This document shows, piece after piece, positions 10,856 to 22,359 of a stretch of DNA of 64,000 nt; position 1 is the first letter of the stretch, and each line of letters begins with the position of its first letter. The DNA comes from Zhengitettix transpicula (lineage: Eukaryota; Arthropoda; Insecta; Orthoptera; Tetrigidae). Location of the stretch: assembly GCA_037074705.1 (NCBI GenBank), contig CM073591.1, positions 91,175,532 through 91,239,531 on the forward strand, given 5' to 3'. The notes below the pieces were generated by a model. That model worked only from the letters and a program-made list of their open reading frames with translations, had not been told where the DNA came from and did no database searches. Position numbers and translations under genes: made by a program.

Positions 10856-12194
10856 GAACCGCATTAAATTCGCCTTATATGTTACCAAGCCAAATGCAAC
10901 AATCAGTTCTAGAAAATCAGCTTGTACATTAGCTCTGGATAATACATATTAAAGAATAATGCATGATTTCAGATTCTGACAAAATTGCCCGGTTTTTGTA
11001 TTTGGGAGTTATTTTAATATTTTATTCGTTACAATCACCTCTTTCCATTCATTCATCGTATTTTTATTTATTTATTTATTTTGCGTCTGATGTACATTCG
11101 CTGATACGTGACACCCCGTATAACCTTCTCCGACGACAATATATATTTCTACATTATTTTTTCATTATTGTGGTAACTGATTTGTTTCTAAGACATGAGT
11201 AAGTTTTCAATGATGAACACTCGTTTCCACGATGAAGACGAAAGTGTAGTAAATAAATCTAAACCTCGTGTTTCTTTCGCTGTAGCACAGAGCCGCAACT
11301 GTGGAAAGAAGCAGCATCCGATGAGGTCCAGACGTCTTGTGACACTTTTTTTTACCCCGTCTGGCCCTTCGGTAGCTACTTTTGAAGGGTGCAGTTAATC
11401 CGCTTTGGGGCCGTATCTAGATAATAACGACAGTTACTTAAAGTTTTCGACGCGCTTTAAAGAGGCCAGGCGGGTAGCTGGAGAGCTGCTGCATTATCTC
11501 AGAAGCCTTATTAACGCCACTCCAGCCTCAGCAGCTGCTTATCTACGAATTTAAATACGACTCCGCCTCTCTGACGTCACTTATGGAAGAATCGCTTCCT
11601 GTGGTTACCGATACTACACATAGAATACATAATAACAACTTTAATTTTATTTTACGTAGCAGATTATTACACTTAAAAGTGGCTCAAAATTTTGTAGAAC
11701 AAGCGACAGCCGTAATTTATGTGCAAGTTTGCACATCATGTCGGAAATCTTAAGCTGCAGAGCACAAAAAAATATTTTCTCTTGGAATGTTTTAGGATTG
11801 AAAATAAAAATGAACACAAGTTGGTTTTGTGACTTTTGCAGAATCAAAATTCAAAGTAGAAAATCCTGAAACATTTAAAACTATATAACAATTTATTGTA
11901 CAAATGTTACATAAAAACCAAAAAGAGTTCACAGATTTAACAAGAAATTTATTTCTCGTGCGTTATAGAAAGGAGCTGTTGTAGCCATGGTCATCGTGTT
12001 AAACATTCATTCATACCGAAATATAACCAGGACAAATTCACATCCTTAGAATAACAAATCATACTGCCCTCTTGTTAAGGATTACTTTAAATACTAAAAA
12101 AAATGGATACTCAATATCCTAAAGATAGATGATAAAGCTTTAATCGGTGGTAAACAAGTAAGTCCCTTCTAACAGTACTCATTCCTATATATTC
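10856..12194. other. Anonymous DNA with a GC-richer patch at 11230-11600
   Basis: No gene recognised. The patch contains CpG-rich blocks (gacgcgctttaaagaggcc) and an inverted pair around agctgctgc / gcagctgct at 11490-11543. It could be a host regulatory element or untranslated exon, but nothing in the sequence settles this. Confidence 0.4.
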
Positions 12195-12500
12195 TCTAGG
12201 TCACCGCAACCTACATCTGACGTATGCCAGGCTGCCCTGACGATCCAGCACGTCCTCTACGACTGCCCAAAGCACGTCAGAACTAGAGGAACCACAATTA
12301 AGAAATACACGAGAAGGGAGATATGTACCTCAGCAACGGCATTAAATAACCAACATTCAAGATCTAATCTAAATATACAATGAATCTGAGACTAAGAATA
12401 AAATGTATAGCTAATATGAATTAATTTTAATAATTTCATGCAGTAGGTATGGAAAGTCGCCAATGAATTTTATGTTGACGCGACTACAAACAATATTTTT
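12195..12500 (+). pseudogene. LINE ORF2 C-terminus and 3' UTR (family B, copy 3)
   Basis: The frame reads PQPTSDVCQAALTIQHVLYD, then CPKH and on to a stop. It matches the CCHC-like C-terminal motif of I/Jockey-type ORF2 (C-x2-C-x7-H-x4-C), except that the first cysteine is serine. The 3' UTR ends tatgttgacgcgactacaaa followed by an A/T-rich tail. It is a close relative of the copy at 31.8 kb and shares long blocks with it (atgccaggctgccctgacga). It is 5'-truncated just before the motif. Confidence 0.8.
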
Positions 12501-13066
12501 TTTAAAAAAGTAAGTACTGGACACAATATTTGCAAGAAGTCTTCGAGTGCAAACCGGTATGGACACATTCAATTTATGTTTTATTATACAAATACTACAA
12601 CGAGACTTAAAAATTTAAACCGGCACACGTTGCACCGTTATTCCCCCAATAGTTCAACCAACTCAACTCAAGACCACCTCACCCCAATCCAATCGACGGA
12701 TATTCTTGCCACACTTAGGGCAATGCATTATAATCCAATCTGACTCATTCCTCGCCATTACTACCCTACAACAAATGAATCACAAACAGAACTATCAACA
12801 ATCATCAAAGAAGTGAGCCAGAATTATTTTTTTAAAAAAAAAAAACAGGTATAAACGTAGTTGTAGCATTGATTTCACGACATTCACGGCAATACAATCG
12901 TGGGCCGAATGGTCAAAACTGCCCAGGTTACAGCCACCAAATGCAGCAAATACATTCAGAGACTTACGGAAACGCCCACGCAAAGCTGTTACAACCATGG
13001 AATCAGGAATGAAAATCCATAAAATCAAGCAAGTCCAATAATGAAACCAACTACTTGACACCTACA
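12501..13066. other. Unrecognised segment, possibly decayed retroelement coding
   Basis: 12640-13060 is C/A-rich and could be remnant retroelement reading frame upstream of the Penelope fragment, but I find no diagnostic motif. Contains an A-rich run at 12834-12845. Confidence 0.4.
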
Positions 13067-13650
13067 GCAAACATTGTGTTGTTTACAAAATCCCTAGCTT
13101 TAATTGTAATTCCTGCTACATAGGGCAAACAAAACGTTCCCTTAATACACGTATCAACGAACATGTATCTAATATAAAACTTCCTATTGATAAACAATCT
13201 GTAGTATCCAAACATATCATCAAATCTAAACATTTGGTTGGCAAAATGCTAAGATTTTAGACATTGACACCAGGTACAATTCCAGACTCATTTCAGAGAT
13301 GCTTCTCATCACAGATATTAATGTACAAACAGGCACTATTTTACTCAATAATTGCTATGATCCCATATTATTACGCTAAACCTTCTGTTTTCCCATTGAA
13401 GTTGCTCCCTTACTGTTACGCCAACCCTTCGGCTCTCCCATTGTCGTTGCGTTTTCGTCGCTTTTGAGTGTTGTCAACCACCATTGCAGTTGTGTTTCTC
13501 TAGGATTCTTCTTAACTCCTGACAAACGGTACAAGGATCTCAGTAAACGTTGTCTGGTATTTATATTACCCTTTTTGTCTGTATTGGCTAATCTTTCTTA
13601 TTCATTATTTTCAATCAGACGTAAATTTTTTCATTTTAATGCTATAAAGC
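13067..13650 (+). pseudogene. Penelope-like element: GIY-YIG endonuclease end, 3' UTR and terminal repeat (C4)
   Basis: The frame 13067-13260 reads VVYKIPSFNCNSCYIGQTKR, then SLNTRINEHV and SVVSKHI. This is the GIY-YIG endonuclease that Penelope-like elements carry C-terminal to reverse transcriptase: the VVY/YIG pair, a Cys pair between them, then the catalytic Arg (TRI) and the EH step. After a stop the protein tail resumes in another frame (DIDTRYNSRLISEMLLITDI to DPILLR, stop at 13378-13380), showing a frameshift. Then comes the 3' UTR with cccattgtcgttgcgttttc, and the hammerhead-bearing terminal unit. The reverse transcriptase part is missing. This copy identifies all family C units as Penelope-derived. 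Confidence 0.85.
13515..13557 (+). ncRNA. Hammerhead-like motif in C4
   Basis: CTGACAA box (one change at G8), a weak helix II (cggtac/gatctc), TAAAC for GAAAC, then gttgtctgg. Decayed; recognised mainly by alignment to the other copies. Confidence 0.4.
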
Positions 13651-13680
13651 TCAAAGCTAATAGAAGAGACTAAATAAACC

Positions 13681-13995
13681 TAACGCGAATAAGAACAAGA
13701 TACAACAGGAATGCACGTATCTACATCATAACAACGACGACCACCTACAGATATGATACCACTGTATTATCCCGATCACAATAGGACGCCTCATCAAGGT
13801 CTGGCCCAAATTTGACCCAGAGAGAAAACATACACCAGAAGAAACTATCATCAACGAAATAACGCAATCAATAAAGGCCCAAGAAAACATAAACAAATTA
13901 TATTAATAAATCTAATTAGTACCCCGAAATGTAACAATTTTTTCAAGTCACTAATGACCCTGCAGTTGATGCGACTACAAATAAAAATATATAAA
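13681..13995 (+). mobile_element. LINE 3' end (family B, copy 4)
   Basis: A short frame (ITIGRLIKVWPKFDPERKHT to ENINKLY, stop near 13905) is followed by a 3' UTR ending gcagttgatgcgactacaaa and an A-rich tail. The tail puts it in the same 3'-end family as the other LINE ends; the peptide itself I cannot place in the ORF. Confidence 0.6.
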
Positions 13996-14733
13996 AAATA
14001 ATAGTAATGAGAAATATCGTTTCTTTGAAACCTCGCTGATGGTTTCAAAAGTGTCGGAATAAATTATGTATGTGTTCCAAACAGCCAAGGTATAATATTG
14101 ACTAGCTCAGTGCTAGTATTGAACTGTTGGAGATCATTTACGGAAAATGTGAAGTTATGGGAGAAACCTGTACTCAACTTTCAGGATATTAAGACTATAT
14201 AAATAACGAAATTCCTACGAACAGTTCAACAAAAATACAAAACAAAAGTATCATTAGGTGATGCGAAACTTCTATACGGGTTTTACCAGTATTAATAAAT
14301 ATTAACCGTTTGGTTGAATAAACCCCTGAAGTCACGGGAAATGTCTTATCTAAATTAAGTAAAAGTCCGACTTGCAGTTACTTCTGCTGTGTACGCCTTC
14401 CCATCAGGACGTGTGGAGAACCAGGGGATCTGAATTGCCGGACTGTAAACTTATATGACGTCCTTAATTTGCGGAAGCAGATGGTCAACGATCAGTAATT
14501 GTCGTCAATCAAGATATGCTAATATCACATATACATCAATGTCGGAGCATCAAAATGTATTCTTTAAATTAACGACCATAAGCATGAGACAAAAAAGCTA
14601 GAAATATGGCAAAATCAGCGACTTGAAAAATGGTTTTTTAAATTCTGATTTTTTAAACACGAACGTTTGTCGAATATAACACTGTGAAAAGCCATTACAT
14701 TCAGTTTTATAGTGTATGTATTAATACATTGTA
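13996..14733. other. Anonymous DNA
   Basis: No gene or repeat recognised. Confidence 0.5.
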
Positions 14734-15925
14734 TTTCTTCTTCTTCGGCTTTTCCGCATTTATAGGTTATCCGTCTTCAATTTCCATTTCTGTCTGTCGT
14801 TCCAATCTCCCTCTTCCAAATTCCTATCCTCCATTATGGTTTTCACATGAGTATTTTCCACTTTAATTATATTTCTTTTGGCCATCTTCCATTCTTTGTA
14901 CGTGACCATACCATTTAACGGTTTGATTTTCAATCCTTTTAACGACAGACGTGGTTACGTTAATTTCTTTCCGAATTTTATCCTGTCTCGTTTTTTGGAC
15001 ACTTCTCCTCAGATAATCGAATTCTACTGTTCTAATTTTGTTCTTCTGTAATTCTGTCAGGGGTCAAGTTTCACTTCCATAACATAGAATGTTCTGTATT
15101 ATGCTCTTATAAATTTTGATTTTTGTTTCCTTGTTAAATTGTTATTCCAAATTATACCGTGTAAAATCTTGGTAGCATTCTTTGCCATTGCAAGTTTAGT
15201 TTGTATATCTCTTTCACATATTCCTCAATTTGTAGTTATTGACCCCAAGTATTTTAAAAACTTCAATTTTTTTGTTTCGGGTGTTATGTCTTCTACATCT
15301 TTTCCTAAACACATGTATTCTGTCTTCTGTAAATTTATGTTCAGTCCCCATTTTTTATATTCTTCCATGAGCTTATTTATCATGTGTGTCGTTTCCTCTT
15401 CATCTCCTGTAAATATTACCTGATCGTCGGCGAACAACAATGAATGTAGTATCCTATCTCCTATAGGAATGCCCATTCCAGAACATTTTTCTTTCCATAA
15501 ATTAAGTGCAAGATCTAAATAATTATTAAAAAGTATCGGTGATAGTCTCCATCCCTGTTTAAGGCCTTTATTCACTCTGAATTCTTCTGTTAGTTGAATC
15601 TGTATTTTAACTTTGGCTTTTGTATTATTATAGATTCTCCTAACAATATAATCAATTTAACATGGATATTCATATTTCTCATTGCCGACCACAATAGATG
15701 TCGAGAGATATTATCATAAGCCTTTTCTAATTCGATAAAAGCCATATGTAGTTCTTGATGTTTAATTAGCATCTTCTCTTGTAATTGTCTAATACAGAAT
15801 ATGTTATCAGTGCATGATCTTCCACTCTGGAAACCACACTGTTCCTCTCTTATTTGGCCTATTGTCTCATTAATTTTAGAATTTATAATTTTACTGAAAA
15901 TTCTCGCTGTTTTATGTATTTAAGG
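14734..15925 (-). pseudogene. RTE-like LINE reverse transcriptase relic
   Basis: From 15925 downward on the minus strand: IIN.KINETIGQIREEQCGF, SGRSCTDNIFCIRQ, AFIELEKAYDNI (motif A), then after a break GLKQGWRLSPILFN (motif B) and LHSLLFADDQV (motif C, FADD near 15423-15434), followed by NLQKTEYMCLG. Further on come CYGSET.PLTE and VKWYGHVQRMEDG, the typical C-terminal region of RTE/CR1-style LINEs. The 3' end is a (GAA)n tail at 14735-14748. Motif A reads FIEL where FIDL is expected, so the catalytic Asp is replaced by Glu. There are several stops and frame changes. The 5' end is truncated within the fingers domain. Inactive. Confidence 0.88.
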
Positions 15926-15935
15926 TAGCTAATAT

Positions 15936-16533
15936 TCGTCACATTGAAGTGGTAGGACGGCGAGAGGCGAGAGGATTCTCTCGCAGGTAACCTGCGAGGG
16001 ATGTTCTCTCGCAGGCAAAACCTTGTAGGAGAGATACGAAGGGGCTACCTTTGGGGATGCCTTTTCCTCTCCGTTTTTGAACTAAGGTTACCACAAGCCG
16101 AGGCACCTCGGTCTGTTCTGAGAGGTGTATGTTCCGGGGTCGCAGACCTTGGGCATACGGTAAGAGTTGTCCGCTATTCCCATTGGAATAGTCGGCCAGC
16201 TGCCTCCAAAACTGGTCGAGGCACGGAGAAGGGAATTCTGCGTCCCCACAGCAAACTCCTCTCCCGCTATCGGAAGGGCGTGGGACAAGTACCCGATGCC
16301 CGACCTACCTGATGCAGGTTTTTCTAGGGTTTTCCCTGCATTTCTATAGGCGAATGCCGGGTAGGATCCTTAAACCATAGCCCGGGGGCCCTAGTAACCC
16401 TTGGCTCCCTTCCTCTACCCTTCCGCATCCCCCCTTTCAAATCCCTTCCTATGCTATTAAAGGGGAGTTGCCCAATGTGGATAACCCTCATGTAGCCTGT
16501 TGCCCTAAAAAAAAGGTGTCGTCACTTCTGTGG
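15936..16533 (+). mobile_element. Family A retroposon, copy 3, longest copy, with degenerate target duplication
   Basis: Element body 15953-16518, about 560 bp. It begins in a GC-rich segment with repeated ctctcgcagg, then ggggctacctttggggatgc, cctcggtctgttctgagagg, and ends gcctgttgccctaaaaaaaa. The flanks tcgtcacattgaagtgg (15936-15952) and tcgtcacttctgtgg (16519-16533) look like a diverged target-site duplication. It sits 27 bases beyond the truncated LINE relic. The two overlapping open frames on either strand are not shared by other copies. Confidence 0.85.
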
Positions 16534-17244
16534 CGGAAAAAATACTCCGTGCTAATTTAGAAAGCTGGAGAGCGAATTTTCTGAATAGATGTCAAAAAAT
16601 ATAAGCACCCTATAGGTATCACGACACTTAGTTGGACCCCTTTTTCGTTTTACGCCTCTTCAACACCCAACCACCATTTCTCTTTCTCATGGGGTTTTAT
16701 GTAGAAAAATTCTGTCTTAGTCGTTATGTACGACGTAATCTCAAAGCTTTACGTTAATAATTTCAGTAGTTTATGATCTGCGTTACATGTAACTCTTTAT
16801 CCAGATTTATTTAAAAACGTACATTTATGTGTCTTGTATCATTGTTCTGAGATTACACGGGAATACGTTGTTATGTATCACGTTGTTATTCAATTTCCAG
16901 AAAATAAAAATAAAATATGTGTAATGTGAACCGAGCCACAGTTATTCCCACTTCCGTCAGAGAGGGAAATTGTACATCAAATTATATATAGCAGCTTGAC
17001 TGTTTCTCCATAAAATATATTATTTTTGATTTGCATGACTAAATGGGTGACATACGTAAGAATTGTTTTATCTTTACATAATTAAAATTACAAACGAAAT
17101 TTCTTTTGTATTATACAAATATTTTTGCGTACAAACGTTTATACAGTTTACCAAAATTTGTTCTCGATTATATGAACATAATGAGAAATCTATCAAAGTT
17201 GACGAAAGCCTATAAATAAACTAATTAGAAGTTAACAAGGTTGT
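16534..17244. other. Anonymous AT-rich DNA
   Basis: No gene or repeat recognised. Confidence 0.5.
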
Positions 17245-17682
17245 CTAACAACTGTACTGCTTGAATGATGAACAAAATATTACTGAAAGTAAATTTGTAA
17301 ACGTCACATCAACAGTAGTAATCAAAGTTTCTGGGCACTGTGTATGGTAGCGTTTCATTCTGAGAACATAGTGCAGAGATGCGCTGTATCTCGGTTTATG
17401 GTATCTAGTACGCAGCAGATCAGTTTGGTGTATTTCTGCACTACCCCCTACCCGTAAGCAGGTAAACATTTTCAGTAAACGGCTAGAACTTGACAGCGCT
17501 AGATATTTGTGGTGTATGTGTTTCTTCCGAACTCCATCACGTCTGCGGTAACCGCCATCGTTCACGACTACTGCTATAACGGATTTCTTCTTCCTCCTCT
17601 TCTCTACAGCTGATATGAGAAAACAACGAACTAGTAACTCGGCAGTCGTATGATCAAAGCTTGCGTTGGAATGCAGCGCCAC
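17245..17682 (-). CDS. Unrecognised 145-codon open frame
   Basis: A complete ATG-to-stop frame, richer in GC than its neighbours over 17320-17690. The N-terminal half has a hydrophobic stretch LLVRCFLISAV followed by a basic block EKRRKKKSV, then a His/Arg-rich segment. No domain is recognised. The basic block after a short hydrophobic N-terminus faintly recalls PIF/Harbinger transposase N-termini, but the rest does not follow. There is no splice or promoter evidence. It may be a decayed transposon or chance. Confidence 0.2.
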   Translation of the reverse strand: MALHSNASFDHTTAELLVRCFLISAVEKRRKKKSVIAVVVNDGGYRRRDGVRKKHIHHKYLALSSSSRLLKMFTCLRVGGSAEIHQTDLLRTRYHKPRYSASLHYVLRMKRYHTQCPETLITTVDVTFTNLLSVIFCSSFKQYSC

Positions 17683-17800
17683 AAAATGTAGTCAAATTCT
17701 GACCGATGTTTCAGACGTATCTATGAAAACTAAAAAGGGCAAATTATAGAAATTTCTACTCGAATTAATATGCGGGGAACTTTTGGTGGAGTCCCCTGTT

Positions 17801-17802
<2 letters not shown>

Positions 17803-17893
<91 letters not shown>
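17803..17893. repeat. (TC)n(TA)n compound microsatellite
   Basis: (TC)n to 17835, then (AT)n to about 17893. It lies about 30 bases upstream of family A copy 4. Confidence 0.95.
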
Positions 17894-17896
<3 letters not shown>

Positions 17897-17924
17897 AATA
17901 AGTAAAATTTGTTTAAAAAGTAAG

Positions 17925-18450
17925 CCTGCGAGAGGATTTCTCGCAGGTGAACCTTCCCAGAGAGCTCTGGCGGGGCTACCTTTGGGGATGCTCTCACATC
18001 TCTCTGGTTTTTTTGAACTAAGGTTCCCACATGCCGAGGCACCTCGGTCTGTTTTAAAAGGTGTATGTTCCGGGGTCGCAGACCTTGGGCATACGGCAAG
18101 AGTTGTCCGCTATTCCTATTGGAATAGTCGGCCAGCTGCCTCCTAAACTGGTCGAGGCACGGAGAAGGGAATGCTGCGTCCCCACAGCAAACTCCTCTCC
18201 CGCTATCGGAAGGGCGTGGGACAAGTACCCAATGCCCGACCTACCCGATGCAGGTTTTTCTAGGGTTTTCCCTGCATTTCTTTAGGCGAATGCCGGGTAG
18301 GATCCTTAAACCATAGCCCGGGGGCCCTAGTTAACCCTTGGCTACCTTCCTCTACCCTTCCGCATCCCCCCTTTCAATCCCTTCCTATGCTATTAAAGGG
18401 GAGTTGCCCAATGTGGATCACCCTCATGTAGCCTGTTGCCCTAAAAAAAA
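17925..18450 (+). mobile_element. Family A retroposon, copy 4
   Basis: Near full length. The 5' end is the cctgcgagaggatttctcgc block, followed by ggggctacctttggggatgc, cttgggcatacggcaagagt, ggccagctgcctcctaaact and the 3' end gcctgttgccct plus A9. Very similar to copy 3. No convincing target duplication was found. Confidence 0.85.
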
Positions 18451-19306
18451 ATGGTTTGGCTTTAAATTTACTTTATTTATAATTAAGGGTTTACACTAAA
18501 TTCAACAAGATTCTTTTCTATTGCATCAAGGTAATTAAAATGTACTCACCGTAGAGTTTAAATTTGAGATAATTTTTTTTATACTACATTTAATATTCAA
18601 ATAAATTTCTGATACGTTAAATCTCAGGGTGATTTTATGAGACTCGGAACATAAGCCAAAAAGAAACGGGGTCTTATGTGAGGTCATATACGTGCGGCAG
18701 AAATCTCAATTATTTACGTTGCTGACAGAACCACACCGGTTCATCTTTTGTAGTCGGCTTCCCCTGGCTATTCGGCAAATATTCGAAGGAATTTCTGCCA
18801 GCTTCCTCCTTTACACTTCCTCTTCGGCGTAACAGTTCTTAGCATCTCTAGACAGCTTTTTCTTCCGTCGGTCGGGCCGTTTTCCTTCTCCAAGTTTTAC
18901 ATGCAAATTCTTCATTACACTCCATGTTGTAGATCTAAATTCCCACTCCAAGTTTTAGCTATGAACTGTCAAACTCTTACATTTTTACTGCTACACTTTC
19001 TTCCTTCACAGACTTCCTCGTTGTCCGAGTTATAGGTAGGAACTGTGCTGTTTCCTCCCCCCTTTTTTTTTCCACCTTCCAGGTCGACTCTCTTCGTTTC
19101 CTACCACAGGGTGGAAACCTCTTCCGTGTTTGATTTCAGGCAATCTGCGGGCTTACTCTCGCCTTTTGGAAGGGTTGACCTTCGGGGATTTTGGTCACGT
19201 CAATATCCCTGAGTCAGGGTTCTCCCATAATCCGCCGCCTTTGTCTGAAGGCACGGATTGTCTTCGACGCCCCGTCACCTCGGGGGCTATATATATATAT
19301 ATATAT
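18451..19306. other. Unrecognised segment with a GC-richer 3' part
   Basis: 18730-19290 is pyrimidine-rich on the plus strand. 19140-19285 is GC-rich and open (LLEGLTFGDFGHVNIPESGF, then SHNPPPLSEGTDCL). It ends abruptly at a (TA)n run where the LTR relic begins. It could be part of another dispersed repeat; I cannot name it. Confidence 0.35.
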
Positions 19307-20120
19307 TGTAATATTTATAAATATATTAATAATGGAAGGCCGCTTTTAAATGAACAACTATACATTTACTTTTTATGGAAATCAATGCGTCTGAACATAG
19401 ACGAAATTTGTTGCGGAAGAATTAATACTAAAGATTGAATTTAACAAATTCAATTTTATCAAGAATTAAGAATCTCATTTTATCGATAATTAAATAATTA
19501 AAATTAAAGAATTAAAGAACGATCTGACTTTTATCCTTTAAACACGGTTTACAAATAATTTTAAAGTTTTTCTCTACTTATGGCCGCCCAGGTCTCATTT
19601 TTAGTTTTTCGTGCACAATTTTGGGGACATCACTGATTCTAAGTTCTCACAGACTCTAAATGTTCACAGGCTCTAATTGGCGTTGTTTGTTAGTTGGTTT
19701 AACACAAATTGGTTGGTTCTCGATGCTTTACTGCAACTAGTTGTTCTGTCTCCTTCCCGACTGAATATTGCTTTACTTTTTAATATTTGAAAGCATGTTT
19801 GTGATTGGACCACATTCTTTCGTTCTGACTGCCGACTGTAAAACTTTCAATGAATTCTTTTCGTCCGTTCTATTCGCTGTCTGCTGACCGACTGTACTGT
19901 TCAAATTTTTATGCCTTGGAATTTTGGTCTTTTTTTCTCGCTGCTTACTGCCCGACTGTGCTCTTCGTCTCGTAGATTTTGAGCGCGTAAACTCTCTCAA
20001 CTGATCAACAATGTTTTCTTTGCCTCGCCGAATTGTTGCGGCGTCCGCTCTATATCCACTAATAATGAGTCATCTACAATCCAACTTTCCAATTAGAACA
20101 ATGTCTTAATTACCAATTAC

Positions 20121-20121
<1 letters not shown>
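19307..20121 (-). mobile_element. LTR relic E1 (gypsy-type solo LTR)
   Basis: On the plus strand it begins tgtaatatttataaatata and ends near ttaccaattact, matching the ends of E2-E4 (TGTAATA...ATTACA). Shared internal landmarks include gattttgagcgcgtaaac, caacaatgttttctttgcc and aatgtcttaattac. It sits in (TA)n on both sides, consistent with the ATAT target seen for the other copies. The sense strand is minus, judged from E3 and E5, which keep a primer-binding-site-like motif after the other end. Confidence 0.65.

Positions 20122-20122
<1 letters not shown>

Positions 20123-20190
<68 letters not shown>
20123..20190. repeat. (TA)n(GA)n compound microsatellite
   Basis: (TA)n to about 20154, then (GA)n to 20190. 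It directly abuts LTR relic E1. Confidence 0.95.
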
Positions 20191-20193
<3 letters not shown>

Positions 20194-22210
20194 TGGAGGA
20201 AGGAAGGTAGGGATAGAGTTACATATAATGATAAATACATATCGGGGCCTTGAACATGTTTTTAAAGGTTTGCAAGTTTACATGCCGTCTTACTTTTATT
20301 CGCATTAAAATTTACCATTTTCATTATTTATTTTTCCTCAGAATCAAGTGCACTAAACGATTGTATTTACTTTACAAACAAGTATATGAAATTCTAAAAC
20401 TTCAACTCTTAATCTTCTTCGTAAACGACTGTAGACTCAATTTACGACTGGTTGTATAGCAGTTTTCTGAAATTTGATTGTCAAAAAAATTCATGGTGCC
20501 GGTGTATCATTCAAAATATTCGCACGAAGCATGCCGTCTTCGATAAATGTGTTTATTCTGTGAATCTCATGTTGATTTTGGTTTTATCGTATCGGGAGAT
20601 TAGACTACTGTACTCCATTGAAAAGCAGCAACTGTCTGAGTCCCTTATAAAGATCCGTACTTAAGAAATTAAATTCCGCAAACAAAAACAAAATCCTCGT
20701 CATAATGTATAATAGTGATATTACTTCGGAAAATCAGTAATTTCGTAGATAAATATAAAATCAAAGACGCTGTAAATGTTTCTGTCTGACCGATGTGACG
20801 GGAATTTTTTTTACAGGTTCACACGAACAGGAATCTGGTAGATCTTACCGAAATCCGACGATCTGTATGCACAGCAGGTCAATGACGTGATTACTCTTCA
20901 AGTCCTCTTCTGATTCCTGGGATTTAAGCTCGTGTTTCTCAGCTACCGATGGCCTACTGGCGATAATATTGTGAGGAGCCTGTTTACATAACATTATGGT
21001 AATATATTTCCACATATATGAATGCCCAAGACTTTTATTGTTCTTATTCAGTTGGCCACAGCGGGTCTAACAGTTGTGGAAGGATCATAGCATTCAATTA
21101 AACAATCATATATAGTACACCGATCCTTCCAGTTATTGATTGGAAGTGTTTTGTAAGTGCGATTTATTTATTTTTCCGAACACTTAACAAAGACTCATTA
21201 CTTATGTCATATGTTTGTCTATGTGTATTATTTGATAATGTACTTGGTGAAACTGCCACTGGGATCTACCCCAATCATATTTAACTATTTACACAATGCA
21301 ATGCTATGACATAAATATTACAATTAAAACAATAGAAATGAAATGGTTAAAATAATCTCTGAGACAAATATTAAGCGGAAAGTTCAATGTTAATATTAAA
21401 GTTCGCCTGTTAGGTGTTTCATTTCACTGACGTCACGCAACTCAGATACTTTATTTCTCCGAACAATACGTGAAATGAGGGAAATTCAAGATTTTTGAAC
21501 ACACATACCTTGACAAAGTTCACAAACTGACATATTTATTAAGCAAAATTAACAGCTTTAACTAATAACTTTGGATATTTGAAACTCAACTTATGTGACA
21601 ATGTTGGGCTCCAGCAGTTCGACTGCAAAGATTTTATAGATCTTCGCCACAAAAAGTTTACACAAATATATAACAATTTTTCCGAAATTAAGTTTATTTT
21701 TAAATTTGAGACATCTCTTTCATCGAGTTATTGTGGGATTGAGATTTGCCTATTTCAAAACAGTACTTTGAAAGTAACACTGCATGAGATTTATAAAAAT
21801 ATTTCACCAAAAAAAAGTGATTGTAAATTTTATAGTTTACAGTTTTTTCTGGATTTTCCTCGAAATTCCATGTTGATGATCCACCTTGAATTATTGGCGC
21901 ACACGTTGTTTAGGGTTGGCTCCTCCGGATATCGCGTAGCTTTAGCAGAATGATTTCGTCGTCCTCGACTCCAGCAGCTTCCAGAACGTTCTGAGGAATT
22001 TCTAATCAGATAATTTCTAACATATCGCTTCTTCGAAAAAATTTTTATATTATTTTATTAATAACTATTTACGATCTGCTGAGAATAAAATCAATGAGTA
22101 AATATTGTGACAAATGAAAATAACTGTCTCAGAATTTCGTCATGGCGCCCAGCCAACAATGCTACCTTGCCACTATTCATCGATGATTATAATTGTTGCC
22201 AAACAATGCG
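20191..22210. other. Anonymous AT-rich DNA
   Basis: No gene recognised. A 124-codon frame at 21579-21953 (plus) has an unremarkable composition, with Phe/Lys/Ser dictated by AT content, and no domain or splice support. Confidence 0.45.
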
Positions 22211-22211
22211 T

Positions 22212-22359
22212 AACACATAATGAATATATTTACGTCTGAATGAAAATTAATAATAAGAAAGATAGCCAAATACAGACGGAAGAAGTGATGATATAAATAT
22301 CACACAACGTTTCTATTTTGTGTGTATTTGGATATCTTTCTTATCGAAACCCCATAATG
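22212..22359. mobile_element. Penelope-derived foldback unit C5, collapsed
   Basis: A short unit (22223-22347). Left arm (minus): aagaaagatagccaaataca and atcacacaacgtttct. Right arm (plus): gtgtgtatttggatatcttt. The centre and half the motif are deleted, leaving about 125 bp. The flanks aacacataatg and aaccccataatg are a possible imperfect target duplication. Confidence 0.6.

Noticed and set aside
14684..15423. Plus-strand frames over the RTE-like relic
   Set aside because: Shadows of the minus-strand reverse transcriptase sequence.
16001..16349. Overlapping frames on both strands of family A copies 3-5
   Set aside because: Frames shift between copies and lie on both strands of a GC-rich repeat; no shared product.
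21579..21953. 124-codon plus-strand frame
   Set aside because: No recognisable domain, AT-driven composition and no splice support.
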